Shown here one piece after another: positions 36,631 through 45,599 of a stretch of DNA of 64,000 nucleotides (its first letter is position 1; every line of letters begins with the position of its first letter). The stretch is from positions 868,001 through 932,000 of the forward strand of contig NZ_LR216287.1 in NCBI RefSeq assembly GCF_900696045.1, read 5' to 3'. Origin of the DNA: Candidatus Nitrosocosmicus franklandus (GTDB lineage Archaea > Thermoproteota > Nitrososphaeria > Nitrososphaerales > Nitrososphaeraceae). The position numbers were made by a program, and so were the translations under genes. The notes beneath the pieces are model-generated. The model saw nothing but the letters and a program-made list of their open reading frames with translations, ran no database searches and had not been told where the DNA came from.

Positions 36631-37713
36631 TTATATAATTTTTTTAGTTTTAAGCAATTCAGCGAGCAAGACGGCACCCTTTGCGGAACCCATTTTTTCA
36701 TTGTGGGTCAAGAGTACATATTTTATCCCGTTTTCAAACACGGAATCTTTTCTAAGTCTTCCCACTACGGTGGTCATTCCGTTGTTTATTTCTCTGTCTA
36801 CACGGGGTTGGGGTCTTGTCGGATCATCACTAACTACTATATAATCTCTGGGAGCAGTAGGTAAATTCTTTATAGAAACTTTATCAGAAAATTCGATCAT
36901 CTTCTGCTTCACTGAAGATGGATCTGTGTTTTCATTAGTCTCAACGAAAACTACTTCTGTATGTCCATCAGAGACTGGAACCCTTGTACAAGTACAGCTA
37001 ACCTTGATGTCATTGACAGAAATTTCTTGGGAAGAATGATCATATTTGCCTAGGATTTTTTTCGTCTCTATCTGTACCTTTTCTTCCTCTTTTGGAATGT
37101 AAGGTATGACATTATCTAAAATATCCAAAGCTATTACACCTGGAGATCTCCCAGCACCAGAAAGTGCCTGCATTGAGGTCATAAAAACATTCTTGACGCC
37201 GAAACTATCAATAATGGGTTTCAATGTAATAGCTAATCCGGTAGTGGTACAATTAGGTAATGGGGCAATAAATCCCTTCCATTGTCGTTCTTTTTGCTGT
37301 TTTTTTAGAAGGTCAGCATGATCGTCATTAATTCCAGGAATCAATATAGGTACATCATTTTCATACCTAAATGCAGCGGCAGTACTTATTACAGGAACAT
37401 GTTGAGCTAATTTAGGTTCAATCACTTGTGCATCGTCTGATTCAAGAGCAGTAAATATTAAATCAAAATTTTTCGGATCAATATCATCGATTTTTGAAAC
37501 GATTTTATCTCTAACATATTCTGGCACTTGTTCTCTGTTGTGCCATTTAAGTATGCCCGATTGAGGGTCTCGTATTGCATCAATGTATTTCTTACCAGCA
37601 GATCTCTCAGAAGAAACGATATGGGTAAGGTCAAACCAAGGATGTTTATTCAGTGCAACTACGAATTCCTGGCCAACAGCACCAGTCGAACCGATTAACG
37701 CAACTTTCAGCAT
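36631..37713 (-). CDS. asd: Aspartate-semialdehyde dehydrogenase
   Basis: This 360-aa enzyme has the NADP-binding loop GSTGAVGQ (8-15), the catalytic Cys155 in LPNCTTTGLA, and the downstream Gly-rich SGAGRSPG and His-region GHTEVVFVET typical of archaeal/fungal-type ASADH. It reduces aspartyl-4-phosphate to the semialdehyde for Lys, Thr and Met synthesis. In some archaea paralogs act as malonyl- or succinyl-CoA reductase. The sequence alone cannot exclude that, and it would matter for the 3-hydroxypropionate/4-hydroxybutyrate cycle. Confidence 0.88.
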   Translation of the reverse strand: MLKVALIGSTGAVGQEFVVALNKHPWFDLTHIVSSERSAGKKYIDAIRDPQSGILKWHNREQVPEYVRDKIVSKIDDIDPKNFDLIFTALESDDAQVIEPKLAQHVPVISTAAAFRYENDVPILIPGINDDHADLLKKQQKERQWKGFIAPLPNCTTTGLAITLKPIIDSFGVKNVFMTSMQALSGAGRSPGVIALDILDNVIPYIPKEEEKVQIETKKILGKYDHSSQEISVNDIKVSCTCTRVPVSDGHTEVVFVETNENTDPSSVKQKMIEFSDKVSIKNLPTAPRDYIVVSDDPTRPQPRVDREINNGMTTVVGRLRKDSVFENGIKYVLLTHNEKMGSAKGAVLLAELLKTKKII

Positions 37714-37805
37714 ATAGAAGGGATATGAAATAGAACAATTAATAATCCTTTTTAAATAGGTTTTGAAATTAAAATTATTGATGTGTTTGGCACTTTCGGG
37801 TTAAA

Positions 37806-38939
37806 ATGAACAATAAAGAAAACATATTTTATTCAAATTTTCATGATTGTCGACATGGTGGATTCTACTCGGTAAATTGGCCCAAGAACCGAATTCAAAT
37901 AGATTTTAGTTCTAACCTAAACCCATTTGGAATATCAAGCAAGGTTCTATCAAAATTAAGAAATAACATTGCTCTGGCATATAACTATCCTGATCCTAAA
38001 TGTATCGACTTGAAGAAAAAGATCCTAGACTACATTGGATCTGAGAAAGATTTCGATATTAACCACAACCTGATAATCGGCAATGGAGCTACAGAACTGA
38101 TCCATTATTTTGCCTATACATTTGTAAGAAATAAAGCTCTTATTCCTGTTCCCACCTTTTGTGAGTACGAATTAGCTAGTAGGAACAAAGTATCTGCAGC
38201 CATTCACTATTCCTACTTAAGAGAAGATAACTTTATAATAGACTCAGATTCCATCATTAGAACTGCAAACAATCCTGAAAATGAGATTTCTTCATTATTT
38301 TTGTGTAATCCTAACAATCCCACCGGGAAGTTCTACGAGAGAGAAGTAACAGAAATCATTGAAAAAATAGACAAGAAAATTAAAATTCTTTTAGATGAAT
38401 CATTTATTGAATTTGTAGATTCTAAAAAGAAAAGTTCGAATAATCATTTTGTCGATTTAGTAAAAGAATACGAAAATCTAACGATCTTAAGATCCCTTAC
38501 CAAAACATTTGGACTGGCGGGTTTGAGAATAGGTTATGCAATATCTACTAAGGCTAATATAGATAAATTATCTCAACATTTAATCAGCTGGAATGTCAAT
38601 GGGCTTGCACAAATAGCAGGTATAGAGGCCTTGAAAGATAAGAAACATTTGAAATCAGTCATATCAAACAATAATTCTGAAAGAACCAGATTATTTAGTT
38701 TGTATAGTAAAAATGCAAAAATTAGAGCGATTCCGACAGACACCAATTTTTTTATGATCAAAATACTGGATTCTAAAATTAACTCAACTGCACTGAGAGA
38801 TAAATTGCTTAGAGAAAGTAAAATTCTTGTAAGGGATTGTAAGGATTTTACTGGCTTGAATGACAAATTCATTAGAGTGGCTATAAAGACTAGAAAAGAG
38901 AACGATACTTTAGTAAGATCTTTGGAGGCGGCATTATGA
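37806..38939 (+). CDS. cobD: CobD-type threonine-phosphate decarboxylase / HisC-like aminotransferase
   Basis: This 377-aa fold-type I PLP enzyme has SSNLNPFGISSKVLSKL, NGATELIHYFA, FLCNPNNPTGKFY and the PLP lysine block ILRSLTKTFGLAGLRIGYA. The family includes histidinol-phosphate aminotransferase and CobD. Its stop overlaps the start of cobQ by 4 bases (ATGA), and cbiB and cobS follow. CobD, which makes aminopropanol phosphate for the nucleotide loop of B12, is therefore the better call. HisC activity cannot be excluded. Confidence 0.85.
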   Translation: MNNKENIFYSNFHDCRHGGFYSVNWPKNRIQIDFSSNLNPFGISSKVLSKLRNNIALAYNYPDPKCIDLKKKILDYIGSEKDFDINHNLIIGNGATELIHYFAYTFVRNKALIPVPTFCEYELASRNKVSAAIHYSYLREDNFIIDSDSIIRTANNPENEISSLFLCNPNNPTGKFYEREVTEIIEKIDKKIKILLDESFIEFVDSKKKSSNNHFVDLVKEYENLTILRSLTKTFGLAGLRIGYAISTKANIDKLSQHLISWNVNGLAQIAGIEALKDKKHLKSVISNNNSERTRLFSLYSKNAKIRAIPTDTNFFMIKILDSKINSTALRDKLLRESKILVRDCKDFTGLNDKFIRVAIKTRKENDTLVRSLEAAL

Positions 38940-39874
38940 GGTCTAAATTGTTGATGATCCAGGGTACTTCGTCAGGTGTAGGAAAAAGTGTAATCGTTAC
39001 TGCTTTATGTAGAATTCTGACAAAGAAAGGATTCAAAGTAGCTCCTTTTAAATCACAGAACATGTCGTCATATATTTATAAAATTAGAGATTCAAATAAA
39101 GTAATAGCAAGGGCCCAGGCTATCCAGTCTTTGGCTTGCAGGACACATCCTGATCCTAATATGAATCCTATTTTGTTGCAGCCAATAGGAAATAACGAGA
39201 GCAGAGTCTACTTAAATGGAAAATTTTTCTGCAAAATGAAAGCACAAGAATATTATTCAGATTTTGTTCTTAAAACAGGGTTCAAATCAGCATTGAATGC
39301 ATTCAAAGAATTGCAAGAAATGCACGATATAATTATATTAGAAGGTGCTGGCTCTCCTGCTGAAATAAACATTCAAAAATATGACATTTCAAACATGCTT
39401 TTTGCTAGAAAAGTCAACTCGCCAGTAATTTTAGTTTCAGATATCGAAAGGGGTGGCTGTTTTGCAAGTATTTTAGGAACCATGTTTTTGCTGAAACCTA
39501 CCCATCAAAATTTGGTAAAGGGCATAATAATAAACAAGTTTCGTGGGGACAATAAGATATTATGGCCAGCTATAAGAAAAATAGAATACAAAGTTAAAAA
39601 ACCCGTATTGGGCATTATTCCTAAAATTAATCATAATATTCCTGAAGAGGACTCTCTAGATAGCAGCAGCAGCAATAAATGCGCGCAGGATAAGAAAAGT
39701 CGACAACTCGCCTTTGGCTTAAAGAGAAACACAAATCGAAATATTACTACAGGACATAATATAGATCGGTTTTCTTTCGATCAGGCTTCAGCAGAATTGG
39801 AAATTGATAGATTTTCGAACCTGGTAGAAAGTTCAATTAATTTTAGATACATAATGGAAAAAATCATCCAATGA
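38936..39874 (+). CDS. cobQ: Cobyric acid synthase lacking the glutamine amidotransferase domain
   Basis: This 312-aa protein has the CobQ/CbiP N-terminal ATPase domain: GTSSGVGKSV (10-19), PFKSQNMSSY, ARAQAIQSLA, NPILLQPIGN and LEGAGSPAEIN. It continues to the LGIIPKINHNIPEEDSLDSS end of that domain. Family members then have a glutaminase domain of about 200 residues with a catalytic Cys and His. Here there are only about 45 polar residues, followed by the typical last helix (ELEIDRFSNLVESSINFRYI). The frame is continuous, with no stop. The enzyme would have to use free ammonia for amidation of the corrin side chains. It overlaps cobD and is followed by cbiB. Confidence 0.85.
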   Translation: MRSKLLMIQGTSSGVGKSVIVTALCRILTKKGFKVAPFKSQNMSSYIYKIRDSNKVIARAQAIQSLACRTHPDPNMNPILLQPIGNNESRVYLNGKFFCKMKAQEYYSDFVLKTGFKSALNAFKELQEMHDIIILEGAGSPAEINIQKYDISNMLFARKVNSPVILVSDIERGGCFASILGTMFLLKPTHQNLVKGIIINKFRGDNKILWPAIRKIEYKVKKPVLGIIPKINHNIPEEDSLDSSSSNKCAQDKKSRQLAFGLKRNTNRNITTGHNIDRFSFDQASAELEIDRFSNLVESSINFRYIMEKIIQ

Positions 39875-39892
39875 AAAGGGACACTATACGAC

Positions 39893-40885
39893 ATGACAAT
39901 TGAGTTAATTGATGAGATCATACTCACCTTGTTAATTGCATTTTTAATAGATGGTTTTATAGGCGAACCGCCAAATAAAATACATCCTGTCGTCCAAATA
40001 GGCAAGATTATAGACACGGTTACAAAATTTACAAAAAACATTTCTCACAAAAAGGGAGAAAATTTTGAAAAATTTATGGGTTCGATACTAGCGATAGGAC
40101 TACCCAGCATGGTGGGTTTAATAGTTTATTTGATTAGTGTACAATCATTCCATATTTTAGGTACAGTCATATTCATCATACTCTCTTCTATAATATTGAA
40201 GGCCTCATTTTCAATAAGGGCTATGGATATTCACATCAATGACGTTATCACTGAACTAGATAACCATAATTTAGATATGGCTAGAAAAAAATTGGCAAAA
40301 ATTGTTAGCCGAGAAACTAGTACCCTATCAGAATCAAAAATACTCTCAGCGTGTATAGAATGTGTTGCAGAAAGCTTCGTGGATGGCGTACTTTCTCCAT
40401 TGTTCTATTACGGATTCTTGAACACTGCTGGAGCAATGGCCTATAGAACCTCAAATACACTTGATTCTATGATTGCATACAAAGAGGAATATTACATGCA
40501 TTATGGATGGATGGCAGCCAAATTAGATACTATAATGAATTTTGTTCCAGCAAGAATTTCTCCAGCGTTCTTAATTCCTGCCATTATAATCTGTAGAAAA
40601 GATTGGAAGAATGCAGTAATGATTTTGAAAAGAGACAGAAACAAGGTTGAAAGTTTCAATGCAGGTATTCCTATGGCCATAATGGCAGGTGGATTGAATA
40701 TCCAATTAGAAAAAACTAATCATTACAAACTAGGGGACATGAACGAAGAACTCTCTATCCAAAGATGCAAGATATCTTTGAAAATCACAAAAATTGCGGC
40801 TGCTATATGTGTAATAGGCTTTGTGATTCCTATTACAGTAATCCTTAATTATCTAGGATGGTGGAATGTATTTTTTGGTTTTTAG
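39893..40885 (+). CDS. cbiB: Adenosylcobinamide-phosphate synthase
   Basis: This 330-aa integral membrane protein has CbiB marks: LIDGFIGEPPNKIHPVVQIG near the N-terminus, IVSRETSTLSESKILSACIE, SFVDGVLSPLFYYGFLNTAG and AYRTSNTLDSMIAYK. It joins aminopropanol phosphate to adenosylcobyric acid. The last 20 bases overlap the start of cobS, so translation is coupled. Confidence 0.96.
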   Translation: MTIELIDEIILTLLIAFLIDGFIGEPPNKIHPVVQIGKIIDTVTKFTKNISHKKGENFEKFMGSILAIGLPSMVGLIVYLISVQSFHILGTVIFIILSSIILKASFSIRAMDIHINDVITELDNHNLDMARKKLAKIVSRETSTLSESKILSACIECVAESFVDGVLSPLFYYGFLNTAGAMAYRTSNTLDSMIAYKEEYYMHYGWMAAKLDTIMNFVPARISPAFLIPAIIICRKDWKNAVMILKRDRNKVESFNAGIPMAIMAGGLNIQLEKTNHYKLGDMNEELSIQRCKISLKITKIAAAICVIGFVIPITVILNYLGWWNVFFGF

Positions 40886-41621
40886 AAACCTCTTAGGTAT
40901 AATTGCATTTTTAACTATATTACCTGTATGGCGATCATCCCAGCATTTTGAAGTAGAAAACATTTCAAAAAATATGTTTTTGTTCCCATTAGTAGGATTA
41001 GTTATTGGATTTTTAACCATACCGATCGTATTAGCTTCGATATATTTTTTCAATCAGTATATTGCAGCATTTATAATCACCATTTTCCTGACGATATTGA
41101 CAGGAATACATCATACCGATGCGCTTGGGGATTTTGCTGATGGAATAATGGCCAAAGGAAGCAAGGAAAAAAAGTACAAAGTAATGCACGATCCTACAAT
41201 AGGCTCAGCTGGTGCAGTTGCAATAGCGACCTATATGCTTGGAATGACTTTGGCCATTTCTTCAATTTCAGGTATTGATAGATTACTGATAGCGATAATA
41301 GTCTCAGAGATAGTTGCGAAATATGTTATGGTATTACAAGCTTTTTCTAGCGACTCTGCATGGGAGGGATATAGCTCTCAATTTACAAAGAAAATGAAAT
41401 CGAAAAAAAAGATAATTGTAGCTACAGGTATTACGATTTTTCTTGTTCTAGTCATCTCGCATTCATACATCAGTATGGGAATTCAAATGCTAGTACTTGG
41501 TATAATTTGTTGTTTTATTATCATCTATATCTCAAATAGGAACTTTGGAGGAACCTCAGGAGATGTTATGGGGGCTACAAATGAAATTGTAAGATTGGTC
41601 TCATTGATTTCTGTATCTTAG
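40866..41621 (+). CDS. cobS: Adenosylcobinamide-GDP ribazoletransferase (cobalamin synthase)
   Basis: This 251-aa membrane protein has about seven helices. It carries the Asp-rich metal motif HTDALGDFADGIMAKGSKEK (family HxDGLADxxDG) and HDPTIGSAGAVAIA. It joins the lower-ligand nucleotide to adenosylcobinamide-GDP at the membrane. It overlaps cbiB by 20 bases. The start ATG gives a normal first membrane helix. Confidence 0.95.
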   Translation: MYFLVFRNLLGIIAFLTILPVWRSSQHFEVENISKNMFLFPLVGLVIGFLTIPIVLASIYFFNQYIAAFIITIFLTILTGIHHTDALGDFADGIMAKGSKEKKYKVMHDPTIGSAGAVAIATYMLGMTLAISSISGIDRLLIAIIVSEIVAKYVMVLQAFSSDSAWEGYSSQFTKKMKSKKKIIVATGITIFLVLVISHSYISMGIQMLVLGIICCFIIIYISNRNFGGTSGDVMGATNEIVRLVSLISVS

Positions 41622-41812
41622 TTCTTTATTGTATCATCAATAATGTGACATGAACCACAACGGCAGTACGCTTTAAAAATTGTTAAGGAGTTTCTTTCTA
41701 GATATAATTTCTTGTTAAATGTTTATTCAAGATATAGCATTATCCCTTAATGCAAAGTTGATAGATAAGAAATGTAATTCATTATCAAAAAGTAATAAAC
41801 TTAATATTAATA

Positions 41813-42664
41813 ATGCAATCATTCACTAGAAAACAGTCAAAAATATGGAGTTTGCTAGGTAGAAGGCACGGGAGAAAGTTGGTAGTAAATTATAAGAATG
41901 TTTGTGTCCTCATGTGCGGAGGCAAAGGTAGTCGAATAAATACTTCTTCCAATACCTTGGGAAAAAAGATAGAAAAACCCCTCATACCAATAAATAACAA
42001 GCCACTAATTGAGTATACCATAGATGCAATATTAAACTCAAAGAAACCGTTTAAAATTTTTGCTGCTGTAAGTAGTAACACAAAAGAAACTGAAGATTTT
42101 ATCAAATACAATTATTCTGATAGAATAACGGTTTTAAGAACACAAGGTAAAGGTTATTCAAAAGATTTTGCCAATTTAATACATTATTTTATAAATAAAT
42201 CCTACACAAAAGAACAAGAAAAACGTTATACTCGAAATGATAATATTTTAAAAAGAATCAAGACTCAAGATGGAATTTTTGAGTGTTCAAAGATATTGTT
42301 TTTGCCAATTGACTTGCCTCTGATTTCTACAAAAACTGTTGAAAATATCGCGGAATTAAAACAGCAAACGCCATTAATTTCGTTAGTCATAGATAAAAAC
42401 ATAATTATAGAATATGGGCTTCTTCCTACACCTTATGCTGTAAGTATAGACAATAAGGACTATTGCCATACAGGAATAGCAGTAGCAAGTCTAGCACTCT
42501 TTAGTAGCAAAGTTACAAAAATTACGAGTTCTAAAATAGAAGAGGAATCCATCATTTTTAATGATCCTGAACTTGCTTTTAATGTCAACACTATTGATGA
42601 CCTCTCTAAAGTCAAAGAGTATTTTTCTAGAAACTATGAATTGAAAAAACCAGAAACAGATTAA
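41813..42664 (+). CDS. cobY: Archaeal GTP:adenosylcobinamide-phosphate guanylyltransferase
   Basis: This 283-aa nucleotidyltransferase has the motif LMCGGKGSRI, the KPLIPINNKPLIEYTI block and LFLPIDLPLIS. These mark CobY/MobA-type GTP transferases and, in this context, CobY, the archaeal stand-in for CobU. The N-terminal 25 residues and a Lys-rich insertion make it longer than the usual 200 or so. It is 190 bases after cobS and may have its own promoter. It overlaps the convergent S27e gene by 4 bases. Confidence 0.85.
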   Translation: MQSFTRKQSKIWSLLGRRHGRKLVVNYKNVCVLMCGGKGSRINTSSNTLGKKIEKPLIPINNKPLIEYTIDAILNSKKPFKIFAAVSSNTKETEDFIKYNYSDRITVLRTQGKGYSKDFANLIHYFINKSYTKEQEKRYTRNDNILKRIKTQDGIFECSKILFLPIDLPLISTKTVENIAELKQQTPLISLVIDKNIIIEYGLLPTPYAVSIDNKDYCHTGIAVASLALFSSKVTKITSSKIEEESIIFNDPELAFNVNTIDDLSKVKEYFSRNYELKKPETD

Positions 42665-42858
42665 TCTAATGTTTCTAGTATCTTGCCAATTATTTTTGCT
42701 TGCCCACCAGTATTTATAAGGAGTTCTGAATTGCATGATGGACATAAAATTGTCTTTGTACTATAAGTATACAACACTTTAACGTTCTTGCAAGATTCAC
42801 ATTCAACTTTTACAAAGTTACTACGGGGTTTTGGAATCATTATATTATGTTTTTTCAT
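42661..42858 (-). CDS. rps27e: Ribosomal protein S27e
   Basis: This 65-aa zinc-ribbon protein of the small subunit has VECESCKNVKVLYTY and ILCPSCNSELLINTGGQAKI, the two CxxC pairs with the conserved TGGxA turn. It follows L44e on the same strand (36-base gap), the usual archaeal L44e-S27e pair. Confidence 0.96.
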   Translation of the reverse strand: MKKHNIMIPKPRSNFVKVECESCKNVKVLYTYSTKTILCPSCNSELLINTGGQAKIIGKILETLD

Positions 42859-42894
42859 CTTAAATCACCACTAGATTCGTTCCATTTATTTTCG

Positions 42895-43173
42895 TTAAGC
42901 TTGAATTTCTAATTTTCTAATACGCATTCCTTGTTTCATCGTCTTTCTTTGACATGCTTTACATGTGTATCTTAGAGTTACCTTTTTGGTAGTCTTAGCA
43001 GTCCTTTTTAATTCTGGAAATTTTTGACCACCATATCCCTTTTTATCCTCAGCGTGACGTCTGGCACCTTGAGCACCTTTTCTATCTTTGCCCTTCTTAT
43101 ATGTGGAAACAGCTTGAATTGTATGAGTCTTACATTTTGGGCAAAATTTGCGCAGCTCCTTCTGCATCTTCAT
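42895..43173 (-). CDS. rpl44e: Ribosomal protein L44e
   Basis: The protein of about 92 aa has FCPKCKTHTIQAV and YTCKACQRKTMKQGMRIRKL, the zinc site of L44e (L42A) near the E-site tRNA. A Lys/Arg-rich middle (RKGAQGARRHAEDKKGYGGQ) is typical. ATG 43173 (MKMQKELRKFC) is preferred to a TTG two codons earlier. Confidence 0.96.
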   Translation of the reverse strand: MKMQKELRKFCPKCKTHTIQAVSTYKKGKDRKGAQGARRHAEDKKGYGGQKFPELKRTAKTTKKVTLRYTCKACQRKTMKQGMRIRKLEIQA

Positions 43174-43380
43174 ACACAAAATTTGCTATTTAGGGTAATT
43201 TAAATTAAATATATTAATTTGCTGAAATTGACAAAAGTTTTGTGGTAAAAAAAATGTGAAATTACCTGTTCAAGATAATAAAATATTAGATGGTGAGTTG
43301 TATTTATTGTATAATCTCTTAATAAGGATAGAAATAATTCAATACAAAGCTTATATAGATGCATGGTCTATTACCCCCTA

Positions 43381-43503
43381 ATGATGTCGTTCTTACAAAT
43401 TGTATTAGAACCTGAAGCTTTTGGGGTATGGATACCGTTAGCAGTTGGTTTAGGAATTGGTCTAGTTTATGCGTTAGCATCAGCAGCGCGAAGGGCACGT
43501 TAA
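43381..43503 (+). CDS. Single-helix small membrane protein
   Basis: The 40-aa frame starts ATGATG and encodes MMSFLQIVLEPEAFGVWIPL, AVGLGIGLVYALASAARRAR and stop. It has one Gly/Ala-rich transmembrane helix and a basic C-terminus, which would stay in the cytoplasm. It sits alone in the gap between the divergent L44e and the Nep1 gene, with A/T-rich promoter-like sequence before it. Function is unknown. Its regular composition makes a real gene likely. Confidence 0.6.
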   Translation: MMSFLQIVLEPEAFGVWIPLAVGLGIGLVYALASAARRAR

Positions 43504-43512
43504 GATAATTTT

Positions 43513-44199
43513 TTAACCCAAAACCTTTTTTTCATACTCATATAATAGTCTCGAAATTACTACATGGGACTCTAATCCCATGTCGGAGATAGAATATTTC
43601 TTATCAAAATACACATCTACGCTTTTAGAAAAATAGCCTTTTGGAAATCCTCCTATGATAACGCATGGATTGGTAAACTGAGAAAGATCCATGGTAATCG
43701 ATTCAAGATTTCTATAATTACCGGTGGTTGAAAATCCTACTACAGAATCAGATTTTATGACTTCTTTTATCAGATATCCAATATTCATTTCAGATGTCAT
43801 TTCTAGCAATATTTTTCCGTCATCTGAGACTATTTTCTTATTCTTAAGAAGATTAAGCATTAATCCCTCGAATCGCATGTATGATTTTGGAATTCTAACA
43901 TCATCCCCTACCAGAATAACGTTATTATCAATAGTGTGAATAAAAACCTTCAGCATATTTTTACGATATAGTGGAGTGGCCAGTGCATTTACTAATGCAA
44001 TGTGAAGGATATCAGGTCGTCCTCTTTTATGAAGGTCTGCCATCCCTGAAGAAACCATAGCAAAATGATGAAAGGATCTATCCAACAGAATATCTGTAGG
44101 TCCTTTATTAAAACGGCGCATTTTTTTAAGTGAATGATGTTTATATAAATTAAGAGGAATAGTTTCGATCGAAGCATCGGCAATTATCAGACTTAGCAA
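43513..44199 (-). CDS. nep1: 16S rRNA pseudouridine N1-methyltransferase Nep1 (Emg1)
   Basis: This 228-aa SPOUT methyltransferase has DILLDRSFHHFAM, HKRGRPDILHIALVNALATP (the family's RPD-x-x-H signature), VFIHTIDNNVILVGDDVRIP, and the C-terminal knot PCVIIGGFPKGYFSKSVD. It methylates a pseudouridine of small-subunit rRNA and helps its assembly. It is divergent from the RNase P gene, within a translation-related cluster. Confidence 0.95.
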   Translation of the reverse strand: MLSLIIADASIETIPLNLYKHHSLKKMRRFNKGPTDILLDRSFHHFAMVSSGMADLHKRGRPDILHIALVNALATPLYRKNMLKVFIHTIDNNVILVGDDVRIPKSYMRFEGLMLNLLKNKKIVSDDGKILLEMTSEMNIGYLIKEVIKSDSVVGFSTTGNYRNLESITMDLSQFTNPCVIIGGFPKGYFSKSVDVYFDKKYSISDMGLESHVVISRLLYEYEKKVLG

Positions 44200-44279
44200 A
44201 TATTACAAAAGTAGGAGAGTTGGAAATTATTTAAAGATATATATAGATTGTGGAGCTCATGTATGTAAAATAATAGTTA

Positions 44280-44588
44280 ATGAAAAAGAGCATCGCTAAA
44301 CAAATAGCCTTTCAACGGGTGAAAAATTTGATAGATACCGCACTTTATTCCAGCGATGAATTTGCATTGGATCATATCAAAATAGCAAGGAAGATCATAT
44401 CAAAATACAAATTAAAAATCCCTTTTGAATACAAAATCCTCTTTTGTAAGAATTGTAAAAGGTATATCGTACCAGGTAAAGATTCAAGAATAAGAATTGG
44501 CAGGTCGAATACAAAAGCTCTTAGAATTACATGCAAATATTGTAATCATACATATAGAAAAGTGATAGAAAAAATATCTCATAATTGA
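44280..44588 (+). CDS. rnp4: RNase P protein subunit Rpp21 (Rnp4)
   Basis: This 102-aa protein has an N-terminal helical region (AKQIAFQRVKNLIDTALYSS, HIKIARKIISKYKLKIP) and a zinc ribbon CKNC...CKYC with the R-I-R-I-G-R motif between. This is the Rpr2/Rpp21 layout. It binds RNase P RNA with Rpp29 and takes part in tRNA 5' processing. It lies 80 bases from divergent nep1. Confidence 0.92.
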   Translation: MKKSIAKQIAFQRVKNLIDTALYSSDEFALDHIKIARKIISKYKLKIPFEYKILFCKNCKRYIVPGKDSRIRIGRSNTKALRITCKYCNHTYRKVIEKISHN

Positions 44589-44747
44589 ATTGAAAAAACC
44601 ATTCTAAAATAAACGTAAGTTAAGCTAAATCAAGACGAAAAACAACAAACCATCCAGCAATAGTGACTTTATTTATATCAAAGTAAATGAGAACATAAAG
44701 AAGAAGGATTATAAGGGAAAATTGTAGAATTCATCATGTAATAGTAA

Positions 44748-45200
44748 ATGGCTAAGGTATTTGATGTTCCAGCAAACGAATTGATATCAAAATTAACGGA
44801 GCAGTTAAAAAAAGATAAGAAAATAAACCCTCCAGAATGGGCCAGCTATGTAAAAACTGGTCCACATGTAGAAAAAGTTCCGCAAAATAGAGACTGGTGG
44901 TATACAAGATGTGCTTCGCTAGCAAGAAAGGTATATTTACATGGCCCTATTGGAATATCAGATTTAAAAAGTTACTATGGAGGAAGGAAAAGAATAGGAT
45001 ATAATTTGGATCACCATAAAGATGCCGGTGGTGCAATAATTAGAAAGGCATTGCAACAATTAGAATTATCTGGATATGTTGAGAAGAAAGCAAAAGGCAG
45101 AGTTATATCAAACGAAGGGATGAAAAGACTAGACAGACTAGCCACTGAAATTTTCAAAGAAATATCAAAGATGGACAAGAATTTAGAACGATATGCATAA
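44748..45200 (+). CDS. rps19e: Ribosomal protein S19e
   Basis: This 150-aa protein has DVPANELISKLTEQLKKD, PPEWASYVKTGPHVEKVPQN, DWWYTRCASLARKVYLHGPI, YGGRKRIG and GGAIIRKALQQLELSGYVEK, all in S19e order. It is needed for small-subunit maturation. It is followed after 12 bases by the PDCD5-like gene, a usual archaeal pairing. Confidence 0.97.
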   Translation: MAKVFDVPANELISKLTEQLKKDKKINPPEWASYVKTGPHVEKVPQNRDWWYTRCASLARKVYLHGPIGISDLKSYYGGRKRIGYNLDHHKDAGGAIIRKALQQLELSGYVEKKAKGRVISNEGMKRLDRLATEIFKEISKMDKNLERYA

Positions 45201-45212
45201 GGGAGTATAAAC

Positions 45213-45506
45213 ATGTCAGGTCTACCTCAATCTCATCAACCCTCAGATGATGAAATCAAAAGACAACAGGCCGAAGCAGAGGCAATGAAGCAAAGAGCAC
45301 TAGCAATGTTGTTAGATTCGGAGGCAAGACAGAGACTTACAAATATAAAAATGGTAAAACCAGAACTTGCTGCAGCAGTCGAAAATTATCTAATTAATGC
45401 AGCTACTACAGGACGGCTAAATAGAGCCCTCACCGATAACGAGTTAAAACAAATACTGTTGACTTTACAACAACCAAAGAGAGAGTTTAAGATTAACAGA
45501 AGATAA
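45213..45506 (+). CDS. PDCD5-like DNA-binding protein
   Basis: This 97-aa helical protein has EAEAMKQRALAMLLDSEARQ, RLTNIKMVKPELAAAVENYL and LTDNELKQILLTLQQPKREF, the PDCD5/TFAR19 family. Archaeal members are small basic nucleic-acid-binding proteins of uncertain role. It follows S19e directly and is probably co-transcribed with it. Confidence 0.95.
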   Translation: MSGLPQSHQPSDDEIKRQQAEAEAMKQRALAMLLDSEARQRLTNIKMVKPELAAAVENYLINAATTGRLNRALTDNELKQILLTLQQPKREFKINRR

Positions 45507-45599
45507 CCTCAAAATTATCTTTCTTTCAAATTCAAAATCATAAAAAGTAATCTTCATTTTTGAGTTAACTATATTAAGCTTTTAAAACATCATCCTCCC

